Shown piece by piece: positions 1 to 8,189 of a DNA stretch of 64,000 nt (position 1 is its first letter; every line of letters starts with the position of its first letter). The notes below the pieces were generated by a model. That model searched no databases, had not been told where the DNA came from, and was given only the letters and a program-made list of their open reading frames with translations. The stretch is taken from positions 179,248,756-179,312,755 of the forward strand of contig CM054063.1 in assembly GCA_028641055.1 (NCBI GenBank), given 5' to 3'. The stretch is from Alopecurus myosuroides (Eukaryota; Streptophyta; Magnoliopsida; Poales; Poaceae). The position numbers and the translations under genes are program-made.

Positions 1-128
1 TCTCAGCTATGCTTATGCTTTTACAATTTAGATGATCAAGTTTATGTTGGTAGCATGTCACCTAAAAAATTATGTGTTTTTTATTGTTTACCTACTCAAG
101 GACGAGTAGGAACTAAGCTTGGGGATGT
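1..128 (+). mobile_element. 3' internal tail and polypurine tract of gypsy family A
   Basis: This is the last stretch of internal sequence before a 3' LTR; the element body lies outside the window. A short stem (CCTACT...AGTAGG, about 84-108) is followed by AAGCTTGGGGATG, the purine-rich primer for plus-strand DNA synthesis. It sits directly against the LTR, which starts TGATAAG at 129. The same arrangement (CTAAGCTTGGGGGAG) precedes the 3' LTR of family B at 47954-47966, which supports an Athila-like lineage for both. No coding sequence is seen here. Confidence 0.75.
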
Positions 129-519
129 TGATAAGTCATAAACGTATCCTTAATTTCTGATGTTCCATGTTGTTTTCATGACATATGCTACATGTTTTCC
201 TCACACTTTATGTCATTTTTATCGATTTCCCGGGACTAACCTATTGACAAGATGCCACAGAGCCAGTTCATGTTTTCTGCTGTTTTTAGTTTCAGAAAAG
301 TTGTTCTCAAAATATTCTTGAAATTGGAAAATTCGAAGCCCGGAAGTCTTAGAATTTCCGAAGGTTCCACAGAGTCCTGAAGAGGCCCGGAGGGGGGCCA
401 CACCATATGGCGGCGCCCCTAGTCGCGCCTGGGGGTGGTGTGGGCCCCTCGGGCGCCCACCGCCATCGCCCTTTCGCCTATATTACCCCCTCGGATAGTT
501 AACCCTAAGAATATACCAC
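129..519 (+). mobile_element. LTR of gypsy family A, first half (split by CACTA)
   Basis: The sequence begins TGATAAGTCATAAACGTATC and matches in order the reverse-strand LTR ending at 53681 and the partial one ending at 50456. It stops after 'atatac' plus CAC, where a CACTA element is inserted. The LTR resumes at 6407. With the insertion removed this LTR is about 1.6 kb, the same size as the intact copy at 52072-53681. It is the 3' LTR of an element extending left of the window. Confidence 0.85.
517..519. repeat. CACTA target-site duplication CAC (left copy)
   Basis: CAC precedes the CACTACTAG terminus at 520, and CAC follows the ...CTAGTG terminus at 6407-6409. Three-base duplications are the rule for CACTA transposons. 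In the uninterrupted LTR at about 53 kb the equivalent site reads without a duplication. Confidence 0.85.
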
Positions 520-544
520 CACTACTAGAGATTTGCTTATAGCA

Positions 545-890
545 GCATATCCTACCACAGGCGAACAAGGAAAACGGTGCGCCTGGGTTAATTAGCGCAG
601 GCGAAGAGAAAGCAGGTGCGCCTGGGGTAGGCCAGTTACCCCAGGCGAACAGAAACCGGAAGCGCCTGGGGTAAAGTGTGGCAGGGCCAACCACGGCCGA
701 CGCTGGCACGCTTCCTTTACCGCAGGCGAATCGCGTATCAGTTCGCCTGCGGTATAACAGATACCACAGGCGAGTACGTACCGAAGCGCCTGGGGTAAAA
801 AGTGGACTGGGGTAGCTCCCTTTAGCGCAGGCGCACGTCTAAGTAGTTCGCCTGGGATAAAGAATAGCCTGGGGTAGCACCACTTAGCGC
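545..890. repeat. Left subterminal repeat array of the CACTA element
   Basis: At least eight copies of CCCAGGCGAAC / GCGCCTGGGGTA-like units occur here in both orientations, often as short inverted pairs around 10-20 bases. In CACTA elements such subterminal motifs bind transposase. The motif alternates between GGGGTA and GCGGTA endings. Minus-strand open frames across this block are an effect of the repeat. Confidence 0.85.
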
Positions 891-908
891 AGGCGCTTCC
901 CAGAACGC

Positions 909-1138
909 GCCATTAAACACGGGAACAGAAACCCCCGCCATTAAACGCGGGAACAGAAACCCCCGCGCCGTCAAAGGCGGCCGGCCAGTGCATGCGCCCC
1001 AGTCAAAGTCCACCGGATTAATGGCCATTAAACACGGGAACAGAAACCCCCGCCATTAAACGCCGGGAACAGAAACCCCCGCGCCGTCAAAGGCGGCCGG
1101 CCAGTGCATGCGCCCCAGTCAAAGTCCACCGGATTAAT
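909..1138. repeat. Tandem duplication, 2 x 115 bp, upstream of an internal promoter
   Basis: The unit starting GCCATTAAACACGGGAAC at 909 recurs at 1024 with nearly no change. Each unit ends with a GCGCCCCAGTCAAAGTCC-type segment. Inside each unit the short phrase GGGAACAGAAACCCCCG also occurs twice. The block sits about 50-280 bases upstream of a TATA box and could be promoter-proximal. It is GC-rich and resembles neither the CACTA subterminal motif nor the LTR. Confidence 0.85.
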
Positions 1139-1189
1139 GGAGGGGCGGCAGCGACGACACGCGCGGCGCGGCGACTGGCCCGCGAGTAG

Positions 1190-1197
1190 TATATAAA
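1190..1197 (+). promoter_or_regulatory. TATA box of the nested 207-aa gene
   Basis: TATATAAA in a GC-rich context, followed by a C/T-rich leader (CTCCCTCCTCGCC...). It lies about 93 bases before the ATG at 1290, a normal spacing for a plant RNA polymerase II gene. Confidence 0.6.
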
Positions 1198-1289
1198 ATG
1201 GTGCCCGCCCCCTCCCCGTACGCACAGTCTCGACTCCCTCCTCGCCATTCTTTCTCCACCCTTCTTCTCCACCCTCGAACCTCGCCGCA

Positions 1290-1913
1290 ATGGAGAACCT
1301 CTGGGACGCGGGGCCCGAGAGCGACGACGACGAGCTGCAGCCAGCGCAGCAAGCGGCGCTGGAGCCGCAGGTGGTGGCGCCGGAGCCGGTGGCGCCGGAG
1401 CAGCCACCCGAGTACGACGAGGCGCGAGAAGCGCGGCGAGCCGCCCGCCACTGGAGACGCGAGGTGAGGAGGCAACCAGTGTGGCCCGAGCAGCACGCCG
1501 GGCTGCACTCGTTCGAGACCTCGCAGAACGAGGACGCGTACCGCGAGGTGCGCGGCGTCCTCGAGCAGGCCGCGACGGCGGCGGAGGCGGCCGCCGTTCG
1601 TGCCTCCTTGGAGGCGCACCAGCGGGAGGAGGCGGCGCGAGCGGTGCGCCACCAGATGGCCCAGCGTGCTGCCTCCGTCGAGCAGGAGGGCATCATCGCC
1701 CTCTACGAGGCCGACCGGCGGCAGGTTGCGCTGCAGAGTGAGCGGCGGCGCAACCGCCTGCCCTCCGAGCAGGCGCAGCTGCACCGGCTGCGCCTGCAGG
1801 CCCGAGCGGAGCGGGCGGAGCAACGCCGTCTCGCCGCGGCGAGCCAGGACGGAGCCGGCCCCTCCAACCAGCACCGCCACGACGACGTCGCTGATGAAGA
1901 CGACGATGCGTAG
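1290..1913 (+). CDS. Uncharacterised Ala/Arg/Glu-rich 207-aa protein nested in the CACTA
   Basis: An intact 207-codon frame starts MENLWDAGPESDDDE and ends with an acidic tail (DDVADEDDDA). Residues 1-55 are acidic and proline-rich. Residues 60-185 are rich in Ala, Arg, Glu and Gln with many heptad-like runs (for example REEAARAVRHQMAQRAA), so a long helix or coiled coil is likely. No known domain is recognised. A TATA box (1190) and an AATAAA (2017) frame it as a complete gene. It has no counterpart in the second CACTA copy, because the duplication starts further right. It could be cargo of a smaller element nested in the CACTA. The start was chosen as the first ATG after the leader, in CGCAATGG context. 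Confidence 0.55.
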   Translation: MENLWDAGPESDDDELQPAQQAALEPQVVAPEPVAPEQPPEYDEAREARRAARHWRREVRRQPVWPEQHAGLHSFETSQNEDAYREVRGVLEQAATAAEAAAVRASLEAHQREEAARAVRHQMAQRAASVEQEGIIALYEADRRQVALQSERRRNRLPSEQAQLHRLRLQARAERAEQRRLAAASQDGAGPSNQHRHDDVADEDDDA

Positions 1914-2016
1914 GCGGAGCAGTCATCGAGTAGTTTAAATTTCCTATGTTTAGTTTAAATTTTTCGTACTAGCTTAAATTCGCGCCGAATATGCATGTAC
2001 GCAGTTTTCGAATTTC

Positions 2017-2022
2017 AATAAA
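2017..2022 (+). terminator. Poly(A) signal AATAAA after the 207-aa gene
   Basis: AATAAA lies 104 bases after the stop codon, in AT-rich sequence that contrasts with the GC-rich coding region. It is consistent with a plant near-upstream polyadenylation element. Confidence 0.45.
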
Positions 2023-2059
2023 ATTTCGCCTGTTTTCATTTTGCGTTTGTTTGGGCCGG

Positions 2060-2188
2060 TTCTTGGGCTCGGGACGCGACTGGGAAACGCGCCCCCCCAG
2101 GTTCCAGAATAGCGCCGTTTAGCGCCGCGGCGGCCCCAAAACGGCGGCGTTTTGGGCCCTGGGGGGCGCAACGGCTGGAGATGCCCTG
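2060..2188. mobile_element. Right terminal segment of a small element nested in the CACTA
   Basis: A GC-rich segment ends GGCTGGAGATGCCCT exactly where the CACTA transposase frame begins. Read on the minus strand this is AGGGCATCTCCAGCC, a terminal phrase common in grass PIF/Harbinger-like and related elements. No matching left terminus was found near 900-910, so the left boundary and superfamily are unsettled. The 207-aa gene lies within the presumed element. Confidence 0.4.
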
Positions 2189-2366
2189 AGCGATCCAGAA
2201 CGTGTTGAAAAACCAGTGCTAACACACCCTTCGGATGCATGTCAGTGGAAAGCATTAGACGCATTCGATGAGGAATTCGGGAACGACCCAAGGAACATCA
2301 TATCAGGCTTGGTGCGAGCACCGACGGTCTCAATCCGTTTGGCAATCAAAGCAGCAAACATATATT
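2189..2366 (+). pseudogene. Remnant of CACTA TnpD transposase
   Basis: The frame reads KPVLTHPSDACQWKALDAF and then EEFGNDPRNI, the conserved TnpD block in which 'L.HPsDa..W..ldaf...Fa.DpRNirLGl.tDGfNPFg' is typical. After the DPRNI segment the reading frame changes near 2300 and continues as STDGLNPFGNQSS. About 60 codons remain. The catalytic portion and the rest of TnpD are gone, so it is non-functional. Confidence 0.8.
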
Positions 2367-2576
2367 AAAATGTGTTTTTAGAGAGAAACACTTGCGGTAT
2401 CTCGCTAAACCAATCTATTTACGCTCGATGCGACATATATTAAATATTTTTGCACATGTTAACATTCATATGTATGTATTTTTTAAGTGAAAACCAACGT
2501 GGGGGAGCCACATATTATAGCATTCGTATTGCTCGATGTGTCCCAGGCCGTGGGGCTGTGTAATTTAGAAAATCTT
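2367..2576. other. AT-rich CACTA interior with no gene
   Basis: No open frame or motif is recognised in this 210-base stretch between the TnpD remnant and the second subterminal-type array. It may be decayed transposase intron or exon sequence. Confidence 0.4.
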
Positions 2577-3136
2577 AGCACAGGCGCATCATCGAGAAAA
2601 CGCGCCTGGGGTAATATATATCACAGGCGCTTTTGACAGGACATGCGCCTGGGGTAATGCCATGTGGGACCGCGCAAACCAAAATCCTACGAAATTTACC
2701 GCAGGCGCATTATCTAGATAACGCGCCTGCGGTAAGGATCTGTGGGGCCGGGCATAACAGGGCATCGAGCCAAGAACATTAGAACCGGTTTGTGTCACAA
2801 ACCGGTTCTAAAGGTATGTCCCCTGGGCCCACCTAGCTACCCGCACAAATGGCCGCAGGCCTTTAGGACCGGTTTGTTATACAAACCGGTCCTAAAGGCC
2901 TGCGGCCATTTGTGCGGGTAGCTAGGTGGGCCCAGTGGACACTCCTTTAGAACCGGTTTGTTATACAAACCGGTGCTAATGCTTAGCGCAGGCGCATTTT
3001 CCAGTATGTGCGCCTGGGGTATACCTCTGTGGGCCCGCGCAAAACGAATCGCTAAGAACGTTAGCGCAGGCGCACATCCCTTTGTTCGCCTGGGGTAAGG
3101 GATAGCGCAGGCGCATTTCACTCGTTGTGCGCCTGT
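2577..3136. repeat. Internal array of subterminal-type palindromes
   Basis: Inverted pairs of CACAGGCGCA/TGCGCCTGGGGTA recur about every 40-60 bases, interleaved with near-palindromes built on AACCGGTTTGT (2789-2819, 2823-2935, 2945-2975). The block looks like a copy of an element end placed inside the CACTA, suggesting the element formed by fusion or nested insertion of related CACTAs. Every unit can fold back on itself. Confidence 0.75.
2823..2935. repeat. Perfect hairpin: 55-bp arms, 3-nt loop
   Basis: Bases 2823-2877 are the exact reverse complement of 2881-2935, around the loop TAT (2878-2880). The arms contain CTAGCTACCCGCAC and AGGACCGGTTTG. Its RNA would be a near-ideal double strand. 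The second copy of this region (from 12961) begins at this hairpin tip, with the loop read as ATA. Confidence 0.9.
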
Positions 3137-3139
3137 AAG

Positions 3140-3987
3140 TACTCGATCTGCTAACTCACAACCCGCATAATCACTCTCATCGCACATATCGAGCCCTAAC
3201 CGCACGCCGCCGTCGCCTCTCTCATCGCACGACGCCGTCGCCTCTCTCATCGCACGCCGCCGTCGTCGTTGTCGAGCAGGAGGAGGAGCAGGAGCAGCAG
3301 CAGGAGGAGGAGCAGGAGCAGCAGCGGAGGAGGAGCGGGAGCAGCAGGGCAGGAGGAGCGGGAGCACGCCGCGCGCGCTCCGTCCCTCTCATCGTCGTCG
3401 TCCACGCCGGCCGTCGTCACCCACGCCGCCGTCGCCCACGCCCACGACGAACCCAGGTCAGCCCCCCCCCCTCCCCCTCTTCCAACGCCCTCATAGTACT
3501 ACTGCTGCTACATGCTTTAGCTACAACTGGATCTGATCATGTACCATTATTTCTGGATTCTGGTAGTTCAGCTCAGTATAAAATGCTATATTTCTTACAC
3601 TAGCTGAATCACCTACTAATTACATGTGAATAGAACACTGAAGCTTTGGACACTGCTAGAATTCTCCGTGATTTGTTATTAATTAAGTGCAGTATTTTAC
3701 TTTGATCAATATATATGAAGGTTTTTTTGGCATGATATATGAATTTCCTGGGAGTTTTTGTGCCATGTGATGACAGCAATGCAAGGAACTGTTTTTGTGT
3801 CCATGCATATGTGTGCATTCAATTTCTGTCGCAGGTACATTGAGTGCCAATGTTTTGTCGGAACGTTGATTCATTTCCGTTCCGGCGAATTTCTGGCACT
3901 CCGGCATGACCATTTATATATAGCCGAGGTCACGCCGAATTTTTCCGGTGACTAACAGTATACGTTTTGTCTACTGCTAGCTAGGGC
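3140..3987 (+). other. Untranslated leader and intron region of the CACTA protein gene
   Basis: After the palindrome block comes a GC-rich leader with GTCGCC and CATCGCAC repeats and an AGG/AGC-type microsatellite (about 3278-3352). A likely donor CCCAG|GTCAGC lies at 3454, followed by a polyC tract (10 C here, 13 C in the second copy). AT-rich intron-like sequence follows, with a possible acceptor GTCGCAG at about 3834. The coding ATG follows at 3988. Confidence 0.45.
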
Positions 3988-5537
3988 ATGTCTTCTTCTA
4001 CTACGGATCCGGCTTTATTGGACCACTACATCCTTATGGCCCGAGAGTCGCAAGAGGAAGATCGGACAGAAACTGACCATGATGTCGAGCCCCTCAATGA
4101 TGACGGGCTCACCGGTGGCGAGGAGGAAACCACTGATAGTGGCGCAGGGGGTCCCTCAGGGAGCAGCACGACGGGAAACAAGCGTCGAAAGCGAGCTCCG
4201 AACAAGGTCGGCACCGTTCGAGAGAAATTCACGGAGGTGGACCCTTCCAGTGGCACGCCTCTAATGCCATTGGACCTTGTGAAGGGGTACTTCCTCCAAC
4301 TTGGCGCGATACTTCGAGACGTCGTCAATGTCAACGAGCCGACTCTCAAGAAGAAACTAACTCTGCGCGCCCAACTCATCTCGAGGCTGCACGCGCGGTA
4401 CGAGTTCCCTCCCCCCTACAACAACGAGAATCTGAAGGGCAACCTCGTGAACAAACTCGCCCTCACTAGATTCACCAAAGCCCTGAGCAATTACAAGACT
4501 ATGGTGAGGGCGATGATTAAGGAATCGACACCATTCGAAGAGATCCCTCCTACCCGCTATACGTGGTCAAGGTGCCCCGATCCTTGGGCTTTGTGGATTC
4601 AAATCCCGCAGAGGTGTTCTTCATCAGATACGAAGACATATTCAGGGTCTTCCACTTGGGTAAGCTCGACCGAAGCATTGTCCGCCTGGTATCGCTCAGC
4701 ATGGCGCATGATATGGTCATGGAGAATACCCCGCACATGGCGATTATGGACCCGTACTACATGAATGAGGACTACTTGCGGTCACATGCGGACCGAGTTC
4801 TTATCACGACTTACATAACGGGGTTTTTGATAGATAACAAGGATAAGAACGCCATTCTCATGCCATACTTTCCCAAGTAAGTAGTCCTCTCCGCTTCACG
4901 TCGTTACATTCTTTCTAGAATCTCCTTAGTATTCCGATTGATGATATTGATGGCTCTTGTTCGAAATGTTCTGCGCAGAAACGGAGGATGCGTACTCATC
5001 GTCATGGAACCGCATTGGTCACAATGCACTTATCTTGATGCGGGTAGGGCGGTGCAGAAGGACTACACCGACATAAGAGCTGTTCTTAATAGTGCCCTCA
5101 ACGGCTTCGCCGCCGATTTAGGCAAGCCCCTAAAAAAGGAGAAAATAGTCCGAGGCGCCTACGTGTGCACCCACGTAACAAACTTCCCCTGCCTCAAGCA
5201 ATCGGAGCAAGAATCTGAGTTGGAAGCCTGGTATGTCATCTTTCAGATGAGGGAGTACTTAAAGGATGCCCAACAGGCCCATCTACCAAGTGATCTCCGA
5301 GACCTGACCACAAAAATGGCCAACACCACCGATGAATATGTGCGGGCTGAGTTCCGTCGCATCCAGCGGAGGATCTGCACGATACTCTCGTCGGATGTCA
5401 TCACTCGGGGTGGCTTGTTCTTCCACGGCCACGCACCACCGAGCAACCGTGACATAGAAGCACACCTACGAGAGCAACGTGACACCCGGACATTCAACAC
5501 GCTACAAGGCGTTCGTCCGTTCCCGCCGAGAATATAG
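3988..5537 (+). pseudogene. CACTA second gene: degenerate Ulp1-like (C48) protein
   Basis: The first part (3988 to about 4545) encodes an acidic N-terminus, a basic stretch (GNKRRKRAPNK) and a helical domain common in grass CACTA second ORFs. The frame then slips near 4545-4560. The next frame carries the region that precedes and forms a Ulp1-type cysteine protease (EDIFRVFHLGKLD, then IMDPYYMNEDYL). A 102-bp intron (4877-4978) has a GTAAGT donor and a GCGCAG acceptor and keeps the frame. The second exon ends at 5537. The aspartate of the triad survives in CTYLDAG, but the expected histidine position reads GGCVL and the cysteine position reads ELEAWYV. It is therefore probably catalytically dead even apart from the frame slip. 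Both genomic copies share the slip, so it predates the duplication. Confidence 0.65.
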
Positions 5538-5693
5538 GATTGACAAAATGTTAGTATACACTTGCATCATATAACTTTTAGACCTTTATTTGTCGTGTTT
5601 TATTCGTAAACCTTGATGCTTCTATTTTTTGATAGTTATTTGCGGTCTATTATCACTTTCGATGCTAAACTCGTATTTTTGTCCTATGCACAG

Positions 5694-5954
5694 ATGACAT
5701 GGTATGTTGTGTATGTCGGTAGGGTTCCCGGAGTCTACGACGACTGGGACCAATGCCGAAGACAGGTGCACGGTTTCAGCGGCAACAGCTACAAGGGGTA
5801 CAAGACCATGGTGGAGGCGGAAGCTCGATACGCCACTTACCTAGCGAGAGAGAAGACGGAGAAGACGAGGGCCCGGATGACCACATTCGCCATCGTCGTG
5901 CTTATACTCCTTGTACTCCTAGTGTTGATGCTACTTGTTGTTTTGCTTGTCTAG
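5694..5954 (+). CDS. Viroplasmin/RNase H1 N-terminal (HBD-like) protein with a C-terminal membrane segment
   Basis: An 86-codon frame whose ATG directly follows a splice-acceptor-like CTATGCACAG. Residues 2-48 match the RNase H1 N-terminal / caulimovirus viroplasmin fold: WYVVYVGRVPGVYDDW, then a Cys-Gln/Val region, then YKGYKTMVEAEA. In RNase H1 that fold binds RNA-DNA hybrids or dsRNA. It is followed by a charged linker (LAREKTEKTRAR) and about 24 hydrophobic residues running to the stop codon, so the product looks tail-anchored. No RNase H catalytic domain follows. It could be the last exon of the upstream gene or a separate gene. The second copy (15786-16046) differs by one Val-to-Ala change within the membrane segment. 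Confidence 0.6.
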   Translation: MTWYVVYVGRVPGVYDDWDQCRRQVHGFSGNSYKGYKTMVEAEARYATYLAREKTEKTRARMTTFAIVVLILLVLLVLMLLVVLLV

Positions 5955-6154
5955 ATAACTAAACTATCGATTTGTTTGGACTATGTACTCCTAGTGTTTG
6001 AACTATGCTTGTAACTAAACTATTCGTTTCGAGACTATTTGGTGATGATCGAAATATTTCTGTTATTTTGCTGTCATTTTCATATTTATTACTGTCAATT
6101 TGCTGTAATTCTGTTATTTTCGTTTCTTTTATTTTTTGACACAGCAAAACCATA

Positions 6155-6395
6155 CCCCAGGCGAACAGGGAAGCATACCCCAGGCGAACATGTACCCCAG
6201 GCGCACAGCGCTTGTTCGCCTCAGGTAAGAGGATTACCCCAGGCGCATAAGTCTTGTTCGCCTGGGGTATGTCAAGATACCCCAGGCGCATTTGGTTGTT
6301 CGCCTGCGGTAAGTCATTACCGCTGGCGAGGTGGTCCCAGGCGAACAGTCATTCGCCTGCGGTAGGCTAAATTGGTTCGCCTGCGGTAGCCTTTT
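6155..6395. repeat. Right subterminal repeat array of the CACTA element
   Basis: About ten units of CCCAGGCGAAC/GTTCGCCTGGGGTA and GTTCGCCTGCGGTA occur in both orientations, up to 11 bases before the right terminus. The motif matches the left and internal arrays, confirming that one element spans the region. Confidence 0.85.
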
Positions 6396-6406
6396 CCCTA
6401 CTAGTG

Positions 6407-7609
6407 CACTTTTCCACGAAAAACACTCGACGCCGCCGTCATCGTCAACCCGAGATCAGGAGGGTTCTGAAGTTCTCCCTAGCACCCTGCCGGGAGGGAA
6501 AATCATCACCGGAGGGGTCTACACCACCATGCCCGCCTCCGGAGTGATGTGTGATTAGTTCATCCTTGGACTACGGGTCCATAGTAGTAGCTAGATGGTT
6601 GTCCTCTCCTCTTTATGCCTTGTGTTTGGATCTGGTGAGCTGCCTCACATGATCAAGATCATCTATTTGTAATGCTACATGTTGTGTTTGCTGGGATCCG
6701 ATGATATTTTTATGCTATGTCTCTTGATTATCAATCTATCATGTTGTCTTCATGTGTATGTTATTTATGATCTTGCATGCTCTCAGTGGTTAGTAGATGC
6801 TCTGGCCAAGTAGATGCTAGTGACTCAAAGATGGAGTATTTATGCTCGATAGTGGGTTCATGCCTCCTTTGCATCTGTGCTCGAGTGATAGAAATGTGAC
6901 AGATGGAGGATGTGTTGTTGCCATTAGGGAGAAAACAATGATGTTTACATTGTTTACATTATAGAATTTGCTTACTGCGATAATCTATTGCTTGCAACTT
7001 AATACTCAACATTTGTTCGGATGATATTCGGAGGGTGGATTATATATTAGTCATAGATGCAGTTGGATGATGATCTATGTATTTTGTTGTAATGCCCGCA
7101 TGAATCTCATAGTAATCTTTATGTCATGCATGTTTCATTATCTATCAATTTCCTGTAATTTTTTCACCACGCATGTTAGTTATCTTTGATGGAGAGACAC
7201 CTCTAGTGAACTATGGACCCCGGTCCATTTTCTCATTCTGATAATACACGCACTGGTTCCACTGTTTTCACATTGCTTCCACTGTTTTCACACTGCTACT
7301 GCTGTTTTCATTATGTTCTTATACTATTTTCCACACCATAAGTTTAAACTCTTTGTGTTTAGCAAAACCGGTGAGATTGACAACCTCACTGCTTCGTTGG
7401 GGAAAAGTGAATTGATTGTGTTTTGTAGGTTCCACGTTGCTGTTGAACCGGTAGTGTGCCCTGCCATCTCAGCTGCATCAACCTTCGGAAGTTGCTTCTT
7501 TCTCCTACTTGTCGATTCAACCTTGGTTTCTTTCTGAGGGAAACTTACTGCTGTGTTTTTATACCTTCATCTTGGAGTCTCCCAACGAATGTGTGTTATA
7601 CACGCATCA
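6407..7609 (+). mobile_element. LTR of gypsy family A, second half
   Basis: It continues the LTR interrupted at 519 and matches the reverse-strand LTR at 52072-53681 throughout. It ends ...TATACACGCATCA at 7609, the LTR 3' terminus. The LTR end abuts a B3-type gene fragment. The five bases after the LTR (7610-7614, ACGTC) are the candidate target duplication (see the feature at 53682). Confidence 0.85.
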
Positions 7610-8185
7610 ACGTCCACCCCCCCTTCATTCTTGTACCTGAAGGTGCCCATGTAGCCCCGTTGTAGCTTGCGCATGCGGGTGAACTACCCCCACCCTCGAC
7701 GGAAGAAGAGGTCCAAGCCGTATCGTTCGATGCTACCTCAGTGGGCCCGTTGACGCATCCCTTCAACTCTAGCATCAAGCAATGGCGCTCGTTGCCAGGC
7801 GAGTAGCTCTGATATCTTCTCTGGTAGGTGGAGCCTCTTCCCCAATGGCTCGAACAAACTCAAATAGAAGTCGGGTACTTCGATACCCTCCTCCTTCTCC
7901 TCCTCAGCACGGCCGCCACGCCCATGCCCTTCACGCCCACGGGCGCCACACCCACGCCCATGCACTCCACACCCACGTCCTTCGCTTCCATGCCCACGGG
8001 CTCCATAAGCTTTCGCTTCCTTGTTGTTGGCTCTGCGACCAGTCCTCCACATCCACGCCCTCAACGTCCACGCCCTCCGCGTCCACGCCCACGACCTCTA
8101 GAAGTTTCAACTTCATTGTTATTGGCTCCGCGCCCACGCCCACCACGTCCACACCCTACGAACCCACGGGGAGCTCTCTCCATGG
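7610..8185 (-). pseudogene. B3-domain-like gene, 5' part, broken
   Basis: Read on the minus strand from an ATG near 8183, it encodes an Arg-Gly-rich N-terminus (MERAPRGFVGCGRGGRGRG), then further RGRG-type repeats in shifting frames. A segment VPDFYLSLFEPLGKRLHLPE follows, then GWGxFTRMRKLQRGYMGTFRYKNEGG. These last two segments fit the start and end of a plant B3 DNA-binding domain as found in grass REM-like proteins ('F...L.LP.K..', 'GW..F.R...L..Gy...FrY.g'). At least one stop codon and several frame changes interrupt it. It ends exactly at the family A LTR at 7609. A plausible 3' continuation lies at 53682-53801. Confidence 0.6.
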
Positions 8186-8189
8186 TTGT

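Larger units (their letters stand above)
520..6406 (+). mobile_element. CACTA (En/Spm-type) DNA transposon, 5.9 kb, non-autonomous
   Basis: The left end reads CACTACTAGAGATTTGC. The right end, read on the minus strand, is CACTAGTAGGGAAAAGGCTA, a typical grass CACTA terminus. The element is flanked by the 3-bp duplication CAC (517-519 and 6407-6409). It lies inside a family A LTR that is contiguous once the element is removed. Arrays of a roughly 14-bp subterminal motif (GCGCCTGGGGTA and its complement) occupy both ends and a block near 2.6-3.1 kb. Only a frame-broken remnant of the TnpD transposase is present, so movement would need transposase supplied in trans. Internal genes read left to right. 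Confidence 0.93.

Noticed and set aside
545..890. CRISPR-like regular repeats
   Set aside because: Units alternate in orientation, spacing is irregular, the DNA is a plant CACTA end, and the motif recurs at the other end of the element.
1134..1880. Long minus-strand frame opposite the 207-aa gene
   Set aside because: GC-rich shadow of the plus-strand gene; Leu/Arg-rich with no promoter or family resemblance, whereas the plus strand has TATA, leader and AATAAA.
2837..3367. Minus-strand 176-aa frame over the hairpin and AGG/AGC repeat
   Set aside because: Made entirely of subterminal repeats, palindrome arms and a microsatellite; the same frame in the second copy changes at the junction.
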